Origin: Carpediemonas membranifera | Lineage: Eukaryota; Fornicata | NCBI GenBank assembly: GCA_019828565.1 | Contig: JAHDYR010000005.1 | Coordinates: 124,001-188,000, forward strand | Direction of reading: 5' to 3' | DNA length: 64,000 bases | In this document: in pieces, positions 9,970-22,024 of the stretch | Position numbering within the stretch: position 1 is the stretch's first letter | How the letters are laid out: each line of letters starts with the position of its first letter | Program-made: the position numbers and the translations under genes | The notes under the pieces: generated by a model | Told to the model about the DNA's origin: nothing | The model's database searches: none | Seen by the model: the letters and a program-made list of their open reading frames with translations, nothing else

Positions 9970-10141
9970 TTACACTGGCGGATTGGCAGCCAAGATGCAG
10001 CCTGGATTAATGATATTGTGCAAACTGGCTACAATGCCTGCTATTTCGTCCTGTGTTTGTCCTTCCCACTGGACGGTCGAGACAGTCACACGTAACCGAA
10101 ATGTTAGAAATGCCAAGACGAGGGTCAGAGCAGATCAGCAT
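9970..10141 (-). CDS. Possible small secreted or membrane peptide
   Basis: On the minus strand, a frame opening after a TGA reads a hydrophobic stretch (ALTLVLAFLTF) followed by about 35 residues of coding character, ending at TAA 9970. The nearest ATG (10141) is one frame off, so an indel or a splice would be needed. It lies in the 345-bp gap between two minus-strand genes, which otherwise holds nothing recognisable. Confidence 0.25.
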
Positions 10142-10154
10142 ATTTACAAGGTGG

Positions 10155-11777
10155 TCACCGCGGCTTCATCTGCCACAGCATCTCGACCGAGAGATCCGAG
10201 TAGAAGTCGCTCTCATCCGAGACCGCACCCACCGTGAACAGCTCTTGCGGTGGCAGGGATAGAGGATGGATATCATGTGACAGCTGCATCAGATACTTGT
10301 ATGAATCTGGAGCAGGGTTGAAAATCGTCTCAATATCGCGGAAGTCCTTCGCCTGCACCCGAATCTCCACACAAATCGCTTCCCTGTTTGTCTCCGAGAC
10401 AGAGCTTGCCAAGGCATCGAGAACAACGATCATATCACGAGACATGCCGTCACAAATAACACCGTCTGGCCTGGAATCGGATTTCAGAACATGAACTATT
10501 CGAACAATAAATGACAGCATTCGCTTTGCAGTGCTTGCAGGGATAGAGACTCCAGATCCCACTAAATTATATATAATCGCAACTAAATTCGCTAAATTGA
10601 CGGTTGACGCCAGCGCCGTCACCTCGTCCTGAGCGACAAACAGCGCCCACTCAATAACATCGACTGCAATGGCATGGCCGGTAAGCATGGGCACGCGGAC
10701 CTTGGCCTGTTGCATGGCGTTAATGGCCTTGGTCTCTGTGCACAATGACAAAACGGTCAGGATCGTGAGATATCTAAATGACCCTGCGAGCTCAAGTGTC
10801 AGAGTGGACTGTGTGACCGCTAGCACTCGGGTAAGGGCAGTTATCAAGTGACAGATCTCAGTATCATTCAATTTCGTCAATGAATCTGAGTGGCGTATCA
10901 GGAGATTGAGGATTGTCAAAGATATGAGGGCTTCAGTATCAATCCGCTTCGCAGAGGAGAGCCGATCGGCCACGAGGACGGCAAGCTGGGCTGAATGGCT
11001 CACAGTCGCGTCGGAGTCTGTCAATCCAGAGACGATGAATGTCATGAGAGTGTAGAGCGTTGAAAGGGAATGAGGCGCGTCCTCGCCAAGTGCAGTGGCA
11101 GGAACATCTAGCGATGGTCTAGATCGGATAATGAATGCTGACCAATATTCTTTCAGCCACTGAACGGCATGGGTAAGCCAGTGCGGTGACTGGTGTGCCG
11201 CCAGCCCCGTAACCAACTCAGAGGTGATAATGCTCAGCTGGTTCGAGGATATTCTCGATGACATAGCGTCGCGAAACAGCGGCGAACGTAACATTGCCGC
11301 GTATAATACGAGGGGATCAGTTCGCGTGGCAGTGTCGGCAAGAACTGCCGTCGCCAGGTGGTCAAGAAAAGAATCGAACGAAAAGAGAGATGCGCCACTA
11401 GTTGTGTTGCGGAAGTCTGTAAACACGCCCGTGTCACCCATATAGAAGTTAGCTGGGGCATGATGCTTCGTCTCGAGCAACAAGAGCATGGCTGCGAGTA
11501 GATGAAAGCACCCGGAACGTTCAATGGATGATGTGGTCATCGATACCTCCATTTTCTGATCGGCGAGCATGAATAGCCGTGTGAGATTCCTTGATTGCCT
11601 CAAGGAGGCGAGCGAGTCTTCGCCTTGGAGCGATTGAGCTTCATGAACGAGATTATAAGCTCCGAACTCTGCAGCTTTGGTAAACATAGCTGTCCAAACG
11701 TCCGAACTCAACGGAATCTCCTCAATGGAGGCCAAACGATCCATCTCGTCAATCGACGGTGCTCTGACAAGCGCCAT
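10155..11777 (-). CDS. Helical-repeat protein, unrecognised
   Basis: The 540-residue protein starts at MALVRAPSIDEMDR. It is almost wholly made of amphipathic helices of 15-20 residues with Leu/Ala/Ile spacing typical of HEAT or armadillo solenoids (for example SAQLAVLVADRLSS, ALISLTILNLLIRHSD). There is no signal peptide, and the hydrophobic runs are too short and interrupted to be sure membrane spans. The last 40 residues are acidic. It could be a scaffold in trafficking or a complex subunit, but nothing in the sequence identifies which. The gene is intact and unspliced. Confidence 0.7.
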   Translation of the reverse strand: MALVRAPSIDEMDRLASIEEIPLSSDVWTAMFTKAAEFGAYNLVHEAQSLQGEDSLASLRQSRNLTRLFMLADQKMEVSMTTSSIERSGCFHLLAAMLLLLETKHHAPANFYMGDTGVFTDFRNTTSGASLFSFDSFLDHLATAVLADTATRTDPLVLYAAMLRSPLFRDAMSSRISSNQLSIITSELVTGLAAHQSPHWLTHAVQWLKEYWSAFIIRSRPSLDVPATALGEDAPHSLSTLYTLMTFIVSGLTDSDATVSHSAQLAVLVADRLSSAKRIDTEALISLTILNLLIRHSDSLTKLNDTEICHLITALTRVLAVTQSTLTLELAGSFRYLTILTVLSLCTETKAINAMQQAKVRVPMLTGHAIAVDVIEWALFVAQDEVTALASTVNLANLVAIIYNLVGSGVSIPASTAKRMLSFIVRIVHVLKSDSRPDGVICDGMSRDMIVVLDALASSVSETNREAICVEIRVQAKDFRDIETIFNPAPDSYKYLMQLSHDIHPLSLPPQELFTVGAVSDESDFYSDLSVEMLWQMKPR

Positions 11778-11934
11778 ATTCTGTCTCGACCAAACTGTGC
11801 AAGGCGTAAGAACGATGCCCTCAAGCTTCCGTCGTGACCATCGCCGACCCTTTTTGCTCCTCTCCCCTCAAGTAATATTGCTCGCATTTTTGAGCAAAGC
11901 GAATTGTGCTATTGAAGGGTCGAACAATGTGTTT

Positions 11935-12682
11935 ATGCTGCGCAACACTGCCCTGTCTCCCTCCTACTCACGTCTTGAGTCAGTAGGGAGATCGTCTTCT
12001 CCAGGGCTTTCGCAAAGTCAAATCGAACGAATACTCGGAAATTCACACGATTCGCCGCTAAATTCCGCTTACAGAAGAAGAAACATGCAGCTCCAGGCAC
12101 TGGCGCTCCCGCCAGTTATCATTACCATCGAGGCAGGGAAGCCACTCAGGACTCAGCCCCAACCACCCATCCCCAAGCAGACCTTCGTACTAATTCAAGC
12201 CAGTGGCAATGCTGGGCACCCGACAGGCTCCCAGCTCCCCTGACGAGGAGGAGGACGACCGGTCTGCGAGCATGGTGAGGCTCGAGGACAGCGACTCGCC
12301 TGTCCACAGCAATATCAGCACCCATTCCAACATTGACGAGGCGGATAACACCGCCTTGAAGAGCAGTAGCAGCGGGAGCCTCCCTATGGACCTACCAACC
12401 GCCTGACCACGCCGATGTTGACATCGAAGATGAAGCTGATGACCCGCCTCGCCTGATGTCGCCGATGTCGAGGTCGAGCTGCCGTCTGAGCTCACGCCCG
12501 CCCTGGGGATGCTGCGTGTCATCCGATGGAACGTCACCGCGCCTGTCGGCGGCCTTACAGCCGGCGCGACTGTGGCTCTAGCAGTCGTTCTTTTACTCCA
12601 AATAGCTTTTGTTCGTTGGAATCGCTCTGGTCCTTGTTCTAATAGTCGTTTATGTGAAGTTCGTGGCGAAATCCTTAAATAG
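11935..12682 (+). pseudogene. Single-pass membrane protein gene with frameshifts
   Basis: Coding character runs across three frames: from ATG 11935 to about 12200, then frame +1 to about 12405 (acidic/serine-rich, SSPDEEEDDRSASMVRLEDS), one frame further to about 12450 (DVDIEDEADDPPR), then back to TAG 12682. The last part holds a hydrophobic span (VGGLTAGATVALAVVLLLQI) followed by a short basic tail. It looks like one protein with a disordered acidic N-terminal region and a C-terminal membrane anchor. At least three small indels are needed; they may be sequencing errors or real decay. No intron with the ends seen elsewhere fits. Confidence 0.4.
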
Positions 12683-12831
12683 TTTTTTTGGAAGCATCGT
12701 GTGAACGGGGACACGATTGCACACCCTCCCATGGCTTCGACCTTGGTCCTTCAGTCTGCTTTTCCTTTACTCGGTCAACCGATGGATATTTACTCGATTT
12801 TCGAGTGTTATGAGAAGGGACGTGGACGGCC

Positions 12832-13318
12832 TCAGAAGCTGCTAAAGCCGATATCTTGCTCAAATGTCTCGGCGTCGAACCCGGTGACCACGCGGCTATC
12901 CTCGTGGAACATCATCCCAAACCGGGAGAATCCTCCAGACAAGATGAGAATCTCAACAGCCGAATCTGGATAGACGGACAATACATGGCGGAAAAACTGG
13001 TTTGCGGCCTTCGGGCCTCGAGCCTGCGACATCATGCTGCGTGAGGAGATGAGATGACACAAACCAGTGGAACACGATCTTCTTGTGTGTCTTAATTAGC
13101 CCCTTTGCCATGGTAGCAATGAGCTCTGGAGTAAAGTTGAGCAGCGGAATGTTCGCTGAGCCCCTGATATGGCCACAATGAATGTCGTTATCACGCACAT
13201 CAATGATATACACGTTCTTCCTGTTCTCGGGGTCGATAAGTAATGCATGAAGCTCCTCAGGTTGGATATAGCCCAGGGATGGCGATGTTTTATCTGGTTC
13301 GGTCCAATTTGCTGCCAT
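12832..13318 (-). CDS. Cdc25/ACR2-type phosphatase with rhodanese fold (one intron)
   Basis: Exons 13318-13065 and 13036-12832 join across a 28-nt intron to give 152 residues. The first exon has the rhodanese-fold start (YIQPEELHALL, VYIIDVRDNDIHCGHIRGSANIP). The splice falls inside the active-site loop, which then reads FHCMMSQARGPKAA. That is the HCx5R signature of the Cdc25/ACR2 class; HCxxSQxRGP is the form seen in plant Cdc25-like and ACR2 arsenate reductases. The C-terminal LILSGGFSRF is also typical. It could act as an arsenate reductase or a tyrosine phosphatase; the small size and lack of a long regulatory N-terminus favour the ACR2-like group. Confidence 0.8.
13037..13064 (-). other. 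28-nt intron in the phosphatase gene
   Basis: On the minus strand it begins GTTTGT and ends CTCACGCAG. It interrupts the codon of the catalytic cysteine (TG/C). Removal gives 459 nt of continuous coding sequence. Confidence 0.8.
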
Positions 13319-13542
13319 TTCTCTCTTCGTTCAGGTTCTTCGCGAAATACGCAAAGCGAGGGCAACTTTGATCCCAGGTATGGTGAAAGTTTACCGCCCA
13401 ACTCTTCCGCCTCCTGTTTCTAGCAATGCATGAGCTTGTGCCGGAGCACTCGATTGCTCGCGTATTCGCGGCATATATTCGGAGTCAGAAATTGACTGTG
13501 GTGGTTTCAAGCATCCAATTATCCAGCCATTGAGAACCACGA

Positions 13543-15023
13543 ATGAAATCACTATTGCTCGTCCTCATAGTCGCATGCATGCTCTTCTTTAGCATTCCTG
13601 TGAGCGCAACCACTAGTAGTACTGGCTACAAGCTCACGATGCTTCAATCGGGCGTGCATTCATGGGCAGCAACGCTTGAACCTGACATTCAAGCAGCTCT
13701 TCAAGGGTTGAAGCTTTCAGACATCAACAGCTGGCAGAATATCAAGATAGGCAATGTCACGTACACGATCGACAATTTTGTCCTGAACACCCTCACCCTC
13801 GGGCCTTTCTCCACCTCGACACGGAAGACTGATCAGGACTTCGAATTCAATCTCCATGACGCCCATGGTGTCGCGACGTTCAACTGGCATTATAAGGATG
13901 TCAAGTTCCCTTACGTTTGTTGTTGGCCACAATTCTCACACAGACTTCAGACAGTGGCCATGGTACAGCCCAAGTCAAGGATTGTACGGTTCTTGTTCAT
14001 ATCGGTGTGGAAAGGACTGACGCAGGAACGCCCCATGGCGTTGTCACTGACTGCCTTGTCAACATCAATAGCATGGATGTCACCCTCGATGGAGGGAAGT
14101 ACAGCTGGCTTTACCAGGCTTTGATTGATGCATGCAAAGATACAGTTATTCGCCACGTTCAGGACGACCTCGTCAAGGCTGCCAACGTTCAGATTCAGCG
14201 TGTTGTCAACAGCAGACTTGCCAAGTGGGACCCATTCTTTGAGATCGACTCGGTTGCATATTTTGACGAGATTTTAGACCATGAGACATCGGGAGCGTAT
14301 TTCGGCGACAATTACATGACATTCCGCATGAACGGGCTGACCTCACCATCCAAGAAGCCATTGCCCCTCGCTGCCCCTGAAATGCCGGACATTGTCAATA
14401 ATAAGGCCCTTCAGCTAATGTTCACAAACGAGGCCTTCCAGACATGGCTCAACACGCATCGATCTGGACACGTCTTCACACAGACCATTTCACAGACAAA
14501 CGTTGACCCAAAGTTGCTGATGTTCTTGAAGGCGGACACATACAAGGGACTTGTTCCTTGGTTTGACGAGGCGCATTCCGGTAAGGTTTTCAGCGTCAAT
14601 CTCACTGTTGTCAATTCAATCGTCACCAAGGTTATGCCTGCTGCAGTTTCAGTTGAAACCACTGTCATCGTGAGCATCATTGTAGACGAAACCACGCCTG
14701 TGACACTCTCGATCGACTTAACATTGGCGATGTATCCTGGGGTCACAACGGGGACGCAGGCACTGACACCATCGTTCAAGTACTATAAGGACGTTGTCAC
14801 AGATGTGAAATCAGAAGGCCCGATCGAAACAGATCACCTTGTTGGCCCTCTGAAGATTCTATACAGCAAAGGCGTGGTTCCATGGCTTGAGCGCTGGGCT
14901 GCCGCGTCAGCAATGCCCCTTCCTCCAGTCGATGGCCTGCAGTATAGTAATGCCACCGTGACATACAACGAAGCCTTCGCATTTGTTGCGATTGGTTGCG
15001 ATTTTTGCAATGTTATTCCATAA
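13543..15023 (+). CDS. BPI/LBP-like lipid-binding protein (one intron)
   Basis: Exons 13543-13914 and 13944-15023 join across a 29-nt intron to give 483 residues. Residues 1-22 are a signal peptide (SLLLVLIVACMLFF), so it is secreted or lumenal. The N-terminal half follows the BPI/LBP/CETP pattern: an amphipathic first strand region, KIGNVTYTIDNFVL, and a cysteine pair around DCLVNINSMDVTLDGG and IDACKDTV that matches the conserved disulfide. The C-terminal half repeats the long beta-rich pattern of the second barrel. BPI-family proteins bind lipopolysaccharide or other lipids; in a bacterivorous protist this may serve digestion or defence (inference). Confidence 0.75.
13915..13943 (+). other. 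29-nt intron in the BPI-like gene
   Basis: Begins GTTTGT and ends TCTCACACAG. Removal takes the reading frame directly into the downstream coding frame, which otherwise has no start of its own with a signal peptide. Confidence 0.8.
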
Positions 15024-15049
15024 ACTGCTTGTATACATGGTGGGGGACG

Positions 15050-15441
15050 GCGGAAGCAGGTCGCTGCCGGTGGAGGGACAGAATTCCTTAGCTTTCCCCG
15101 CCACCGCACCCCCCGCCGACTACAGCGAGATACCAGCTGGACAGTATCGTGGACGAGGCCACTGGCACATTCCTCTGATCTCGTGCGACGCGCCTGTGCT
15201 TGCTGTACCATCCGTCGGCACCTCCGCGGCAGCAGCCGACCCAGATGCTCGAGCCTGGCTCAAAGAAAGTCGAAGCCAGACATTGTCCACTCCCACGTCG
15301 CATCGCTCCACTAGCAACCAACCAAGGTCAAAGCCTACGAGCTCAGTAAGGCTGCAGGCTCCCTTTTGGGAGAACGAAACGTCCTGCTGAGATACCGAGG
15401 TAAGCCGCCAAGCTACTCCCACCTCTGCGAACTAAGCTTTT
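15050..15441 (+). pseudogene. Gene remnant cut off by the tandem array
   Basis: Coding-like sequence in two frames: first GHWHIPLISCDAPVLAVPS and ADPDARAWLKES, then, after a shift near 15300, KVKAYELSKAAGSLLGER. It stops at the point where the 1,084-bp array begins. It appears to be the surviving part of a gene disrupted by insertion or expansion of the array. The product is not recognised. Confidence 0.35.
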
Positions 15442-16134
15442 GGTATGAGACCATCGGCTATGTTGTGCCTCGCGCCTTCCGGGAGGCTGGCTCCCGGCTT
15501 CAGGTCCTGGTCGCCCAAGGTGAACTCTCCTGGGAGCGCCGCCGAGCATTTGGAGGCTATCTTGATGACTTCACCCTGGATGGCGCCGCATACCAGCTGG
15601 CTGCAGTTCGAGTGAACCCCAGTCCACCGTCACGCACCTTCAGGAACATCTTATCTGTGAGTTGAATCAACCGAAGGAAAATATCGAACACTGGTTGACA
15701 TCACCATCACGTGCTAAATTGGAGGACGTTGCTGAGCTACGTGCTCCTGGAACCGATGGGGCATTGTGCGCCCCATGTGTTCCGGTAGCACGCAGCCGAG
15801 AAAACGACTGCATCCCGGGAAGAAACGATCAGAAACATCTTCTGGTATGTTTGAAACAGGGCTCGGCTCAGCGCATTCTACCTTTTACCACAGCACTTGA
15901 CGTGGACAGAGAGAATGCTACACGGAAACTAGTATCGTTTCGTGCTGGGGCTTCCTGATCTTTTCAGTGCAATTATATTCAACGAAACAACTTAGGACCA
16001 ACGGACATGGGCGATCAGCAGCAACAAATGCTCATGGGTATAGATCGCCTGGGAAGTTATGAAGAGTACGCCTTTAAATGTTCCATTTATGAGCCAACTC
16101 ACGCAAAGGGTAAGGAGTGGGTTGGGTGGGGTGC

Positions 16135-16602
16135 TTAGTAGTCAACGGCCGAATAGCCCTGCCTCACGCAGAACGAGATGTCCTGTTGGGCGGTGTGGTT
16201 GTAGGAGTGGATGGTGCGGGCCATGTCCAGGATGAAGGGTCCGGCGATGGCGGCGCGGATGTACGCCTTCTTGGGCGGGCGGGGACCAGAAGCAGCCTTG
16301 AGTGTTTTGTGAAGGGTCGCTGCGACTGTGTCCAAGTTCGCTCCGCCGACGCCGAGATTGAGAATCACGGCGTCCACGTCATACAGGCGTGCTTTCCACT
16401 GAGACTGCTTGCGATAGTCTCTGTTGCTCATCAAGATGCACGTAGGTGCAGCCTCGCCAGTAGCCTTGCAGTGTTCGAGCGTGCCGCAGATCTTGAGGAC
16501 TGTGGGCTGCTGTCGATCGCCTTTCGGTATGAGACCATCGGCTATGTTGTGCCTCGCGCCTTCCGGGAGGCTGGCTCCCGGCTTCAGGTCCTGGTCGCCC
16601 AA
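16135..16602 (-). pseudogene. Array unit ORF, LINE RT C-terminal-like, copy 1
   Basis: Description for all copies. The minus-strand frame has GC-rich third positions and encodes about 155 residues ending CVRQGYSAVDY. It contains LPEGARHNIADGLIPK, like the RHN motif after the reverse transcriptase domain of many non-LTR elements. Upstream, in the neighbouring frame, comes KVRDGGLGFTRTAASWYAAP, like the LPVRxGGLGL...AAY motif that precedes it. In most copies the two parts are out of frame by one base in a run of Gs. A possible 35-nt intron (GTTCGA...CTCACAG) lies further upstream. No polymerase motif is present, so on its own the product could not copy DNA. Confidence 0.4.
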
Positions 16603-17218
16603 GGTGAACTCTCCTGGGAGCGCCGCCGAGCATTTGGAGGCTATCTTGATGACTTCACCCTGGATGGCGCCGCATACCAGCTGGCTGCAGTTCGAGTGAA
16701 CCCCAGTCCACCGTCACGCACCTTCAGGAACATCTTATCTGTGAGTTGAATCAACCGAAGGAAAATATCGAACACTGGTTGACATCACCATCACGTGCTA
16801 AATTGGAGGACGTTGCTGAGCTACGTGCTCCTGGAACCGATGGGGCATTGTGCGCCCCATGTGTTCCGGTAGCACGCAGCCGAGAAAACGACTGCATCCC
16901 GGGAAGAAACGATCAGAAACATCTTCTGGTATGTTTGAAACAGGGCTCGGCTCAGCGCATTCTACCTTTTACCACAGCACTTGACGTGGACAGAGAGAAT
17001 GCTACACGGAAACTAGTATCGTTTCGTGCTGGGGCTTCCTGATCTTTTCAGTGCAATTATATTCAACGAAACAACTTAGGACCAACGGACATGGGCGATC
17101 AGCAGCAACAAATGCTCATGGGTATAGATCGCCTGGGAAGTTATGAAGAGTACGCCTTTAAATGTTCCATTTATGAGCCAACTCACGCAAAGGGTAAGGA
17201 GTGGGTTGGGTGGGGTGC

Positions 17219-17686
17219 TTAGTAGTCAACGGCCGAATAGCCCTGCCTCACGCAGAACGAGATGTCCTGTTGGGCGGTGTGGTTGTAGGAGTGGATGGTG
17301 CGGGCCATGTCCAGGATGAAGGGTCCGGCGATGGCGGCGCGGATGTACGCCTTCTTGGGCGGGCGGGGACCAGAAGCAGCCTTGAGTGTTTTGTGAAGGG
17401 TCGCTGCGACTGTGTCCAAGTTCGCTCCGCCGACGCCGAGATTGAGAATCACGGCGTCCACGTCATACAGGCGTGCTTTCCACTGAGACTGCTTGCGATA
17501 GTCTCTGTTGCTCATCAAGATGCACGTAGGTGCAGCCTCGCCAGTAGCCTTGCAGTGTTCGAGCGTGCCGCAGATCTTGAGGACTGTGGGCTGCTGTCGA
17601 TCGCCTTTCGGTATGAGACCATCGGCTATGTTGTGCCTCGCGCCTTCCGGGAGGCTGGCTCCCGGCTTCAGGTCCTGGTCGCCCAA
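17219..17686 (-). pseudogene. Array unit ORF, copy 2
   Basis: Identical in protein to copy 1. The unit carries the four-A form of the homopolymer at 17967, which breaks the upstream frame. Confidence 0.4.
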
Positions 17687-18302
17687 GGTGAACTCTCCTG
17701 GGAGCGCCGCCGAGCATTTGGAGGCTATCTTGATGACTTCACCCTGGATGGCGCCGCATACCAGCTGGCTGCAGTTCGAGTGAACCCCAGTCCACCGTCA
17801 CGCACCTTCAGGAACATCTTATCTGTGAGTTGAATCAACCGAAGGAAAATATCGAACACTGGTTGACATCACCATCACGTGCTAAATTGGAGGACGTTGC
17901 TGAGCTACGTGCTCCTGGAACCGATGGGGCATTGTGCGCCCCATGTGTTCCGGTAGCACGCAGCCGAGAAAACGACTGCATCCCGGGAAGAAACGATCAG
18001 AAACATCTTCTGGTATGTTTGAAACAGGGCTCGGCTCAGCGCATTCTACCTTTTACCACAGCACTTGACGTGGACAGAGAGAATGCTACACGGAAACTAG
18101 TATCGTTTCGTGCTGGGGCTTCCTGATCTTTTCAGTGCAATTATATTCAACGAAACAACTTAGGACCAACGGACATGGGCGATCAGCAGCAACAAATGCT
18201 CATGGGTATAGATCGCCTGGGAAGTTATGAAGAGTACGCCTTTAAATGTTCCATTTATGAGCCAACTCACGCAAAGGGTAAGGAGTGGGTTGGGTGGGGT
18301 GC

Positions 18303-18770
18303 TTAGTAGTCAACGGCCGAATAGCCCTGCCTCACGCAGAACGAGATGTCCTGTTGGGCGGTGTGGTTGTAGGAGTGGATGGTGCGGGCCATGTCCAGGA
18401 TGAAGGGTCCGGCGATGGCGGCGCGGATGTACGCCTTCTTGGGCGGGCGGGGACCAGAAGCAGCCTTGAGTGTTTTGTGAAGGGTCGCTGCGACTGTGTC
18501 CAAGTTCGCTCCGCCGACGCCGAGATTGAGAATCACGGCGTCCACGTCATACAGGCGTGCTTTCCACTGAGACTGCTTGCGATAGTCTCTGTTGCTCATC
18601 AAGATGCACGTAGGTGCAGCCTCGCCAGTAGCCTTGCAGTGTTCGAGCGTGCCGCAGATCTTGAGGACTGTGGGCTGCTGTCGATCGCCTTTCGGTATGA
18701 GACCATCGGCTATGTTGTGCCTCGCGCCTTCCGGGAGGCTGGCTCCCGGCTTCAGGTCCTGGTCGCCCAA
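18303..18770 (-). pseudogene. Array unit ORF, copy 3
   Basis: Same protein as copy 1. In this unit an extra G near 18930 fuses the two upstream minus-strand frames (ARDGDVNQ to KMFLKVRDGGLG) without need of a splice. Confidence 0.4.
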
Positions 18771-19394
18771 GGTGAACTCTCCTGGGAGCGCCGCCGAGCA
18801 TTTGGAGGCTATCTTGATGACTTCACCCTGGATGGCGCCGCATACCAGCTGGCTGCAGTTCGAGTGAACCCCAGTCCACCGTCACGCACCTTCAGGAACA
18901 TCTTATCTGTGAGTTGAATCAACCGAAGGGAAAATATCGAACACTGGTTGACATCACCATCACGTGCTAAATTGGAGGACGTTGCTGAGCTACGTGCTCC
19001 TGGAACCGATGGGGCATTGTGCGCCCCATGTGTTCCGGTAGCACGCAGCCGAGAAAACGACTGCATCCCGGGAAGAAACGATCAGAAACATCTTCTGGTA
19101 TGTTTGAAACAGGGCTCGGCTCAGCGCATTCTACCTTTTACCACAGCACTTGACGTGGACAGAGAGAATGCTACACGGAAACTAGTATCGTTTCGTGCTG
19201 GGGCTTCCTGATCTTTTCAGTGCAATTATATTCAACGAAACAACTTAGGACCAACGGACATGGGCGATCAGCAGCAACAAATGCTCATGGGTATAGATCG
19301 CCTGGGAAGTTATGAAGAGTACGCCTTTAAATGTTCCATTTATGAGCCAACTCACGCAAAGGGTAAGGAGTGGGTTGGGTGGGGTGCTTAGTAG

Positions 19395-20030
19395 TCAACG
19401 GCCGAATAGCCCTGCCTCACGCAGAACGAGATGTCCTGTTGGGCGGTGTGGTTGTAGGAGTGGATGGTGCGGGCCATGTCCAGGATGAAGGGTCCGGCGA
19501 TGGCGGCGCGGATGTACGCCTTCTTGGGCGGGCGGGGACCAGAAGCAGCCTTGAGTGTTTTTGTGAAGGGTCGCTGCGACTGTGTCCAAGTTCGCTCCGC
19601 CGACGCCGAGATTGAGAATCACGGCGTCCACGTCATACAGGCGTGCTTTCCACTGAGACTGCTTGCGATAGTCTCTGTTGCTCATCAAGATGCACGTAGG
19701 TGCAGCCTCGCCAGTAGCCTTGCAGTGTTCGAGCGTGCCGCAGATCTTGAGGACTGTGGGCTGCTGTCGATCGCCTTTCGGTATGAGACCATCGGCTATG
19801 TTGTGCCTCGCGCCTTCCGGGAGGCTGGCTCCCGGCTTCAGGTCCTGGTCGCCCAAGGTGAACTCTCCTGGGAGCGCCGCCGAGCATTTGGAGGCTATCT
19901 TGATGACTTCACCCCTGGATGGCGCCGCATACCAGCTGGCTGCAGTTCGAGTGAACCCCAGTCCACCGTCACGCACCTTCAGGAACATCTTATCTGTGAG
20001 TTGAATCAACCGAAGGAAAATATCGAACAC
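19395..20030 (-). pseudogene. Array unit ORF, copy 4, longest upstream frame
   Basis: An extra C near 19914 (plus strand) joins the GGLGF part to the RHN part in one frame of more than 140 residues, which suggests that the ancestral gene was continuous here. A separate extra T near 19561 shifts the C-terminus so that the last 40 residues differ from other copies. Confidence 0.4.
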
Positions 20031-20472
20031 TGGTTGACATCACCATCACGTGCTAAATTGGAGGACGTTGCTGAGCTACGTGCTCCTGGAACCGATGGGG
20101 CATTGTGCGCCCCATGTGTTCCGGTAGCACGCAGCCGAGAAACGACTGCATCCCGGGAAGAAACGATCAGAAACATCTTCTGGTATGTTTGAAACAGGGC
20201 TCGGCTCAGCGCATTCTACCTTTTACCACAGCACTTGACGTGGACAGAGAGAATGCTACACGGAAACTAGTATCGTTTCGTGCTGGGGCTTCCTGATCTT
20301 TTCAGTGCAATTATATTCAACGAAACAACTTAGGACCAACGGACATGGGCGATCAGCAGCAACAAATGCTCATGGGTATAGATCGCCTGGGAAGTTATGA
20401 AGAGTATGCCTTTAAATGTTCCATTTATGAGCCAACTCACGCAAAGGGTAAGGAGTGGGTTGGGTGGGGTGC

Positions 20473-20940
20473 TTAGTAGTCAACGGCCGAATAGCCCTGC
20501 CTCACGCAGAACGAGATGTCCTGTTGGGCGGTGTGGTTGTAGGAGTGGATGGTGCGGGCCATGTCCAGGATGAAGGGTCCGGCGATGGCGGCGCGGATGT
20601 ACGCCTTCTTGGGCGGGCGGGGACCAGAAGCAGCCTTGAGTGTTTTGTGAAGGGTCGCTGCGACTGTGTCCAAGTTCGCTCCGCCGACGCCGAGATTGAG
20701 AATCACGGCGTCCACGTCATACAGGCGTGCTTTCCACTGAGACTGCTTGCGATAGTCTCTGTTGCTCATCAAGATGCACGTAGGTGCAGCCTCGCCAGTA
20801 GCCTTGCAGTGTTCGAGCGTGCCGCAGATCTTGAGGACTGTGGGCTGCTGTCGATCGCCTTTCGGTATGAGACCATCGGCTATGTTGTGCCTCGCGCCTT
20901 CCGGGAGGCTGGCTCCCGGCTTCAGGTCCTGGTCGCCCAA
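20473..20940 (-). pseudogene. Array unit ORF, copy 5
   Basis: Normal C-terminus. The adjoining unit has the three-A form near 20140, which opens the upstream minus-strand frame MFLIVSSRDAVVSRLRATG. Confidence 0.4.
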
Positions 20941-21562
20941 GGTGAACTCTCCTGGGAGCGCCGCCGAGCATTTGGAGGCTATCTTGATGACTTCACCCTG
21001 GATGGCGCCGCATACCAGCTGGCTGCAGTTCGAGTGAACCCCAGTCCACCGTCACGCACCTTCAGGAACATCTTATCTGTGAGTTGAATCAACCGAAGGA
21101 AAATATCGAACACTGGTTGACATCACCATCACGTGCTAAATTGGAGGACGTTGCTGAGCTACGTGCTCCTGGAACCGATGGGGCATTGTGCGCCCCATGT
21201 GTTCCGGTAGCACGCAGCCGAGAAACGACTGCATCCCGGGAAGAAACGATCAGAAACATCTTCTGGTATGTTTGAAACAGGGCTCGGCTCAGCGCATTCT
21301 ACCTTTTACCACAGCACTTGACGTGGACAGAGAGAATGCTACACGGAAACTAGTATCGTTTCGTGCTGGGGCTTCCTGATCTTTTCAGTGCAATTATATT
21401 CAACGAAACAACTTAGGACCAACGGACATGGGCGATCAGCAGCAACAAATGCTCATGGGTATAGATCGCCTGGGAAGTTATGAAGAGTACGCCTTTAAAT
21501 GTTCCATTTATGAGCCAACTCACGCAAAGGGTAAGGAGTGGGTTGGGTGGGGTGCTTAGTAG

Positions 21563-22024
21563 TCAACGGCCGAATAGCCCTGCCTCACGCAGAACGAGAT
21601 GTCCTGTTGGGCGGTGTGGTTGTAGGAGTGGATGGTGCGGGCCATGTCCAGGATGAAGGGTCCGGCGATGGCGGCGCGGATGTACGCCTTCTTGGGCGGG
21701 CGGGGACCAGAAGCAGCCTTGAGTGTTTTTGTGAAGGGTCGCTGCGACTGTGTCCAAGTTCGCTCCGCCGACGCCGAGATTGAGAATCACGGCGTCCACG
21801 TCATACAGGCGTGCTTTCCACTGAGACTGCTTGCGATAGTCTCTGTTGCTCATCAAGATGCACGTAGGTGCAGCCTCGCCAGTAGCCTTGCAGTGTTCGA
21901 GCGTGCCGCAGATCTTGAGGACTGTGGGCTGCTGTCGATCGCCTTTCGGTATGAGACCATCGGCTATGTTGTGCCTCGCGCCTTCCGGGAGGCTGGCTCC
22001 CGGCTTCAGGTCCTGGTCGCCCAA
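21563..22024 (-). pseudogene. Array unit ORF, copy 6
   Basis: The five-T run near 21725 shifts the C-terminus, as in copy 4. Confidence 0.4.

Noticed and set aside
15850-16140. Small plus-strand ORF MGDQQQQMLMGIDRLGSYEE in each array unit
   Set aside because: The 43-residue frame has an ATG and ordinary composition, but it is conserved only because the units are identical, has no homologue I know, and lies between retroelement copies.
16117-16749. Plus-strand 210-residue frame in every array unit
   Set aside because: It lies antisense to a frame with better third-position bias and reverse-transcriptase-like motifs, begins in G-rich sequence and has no recognisable domain. It is kept open only because the units are identical.
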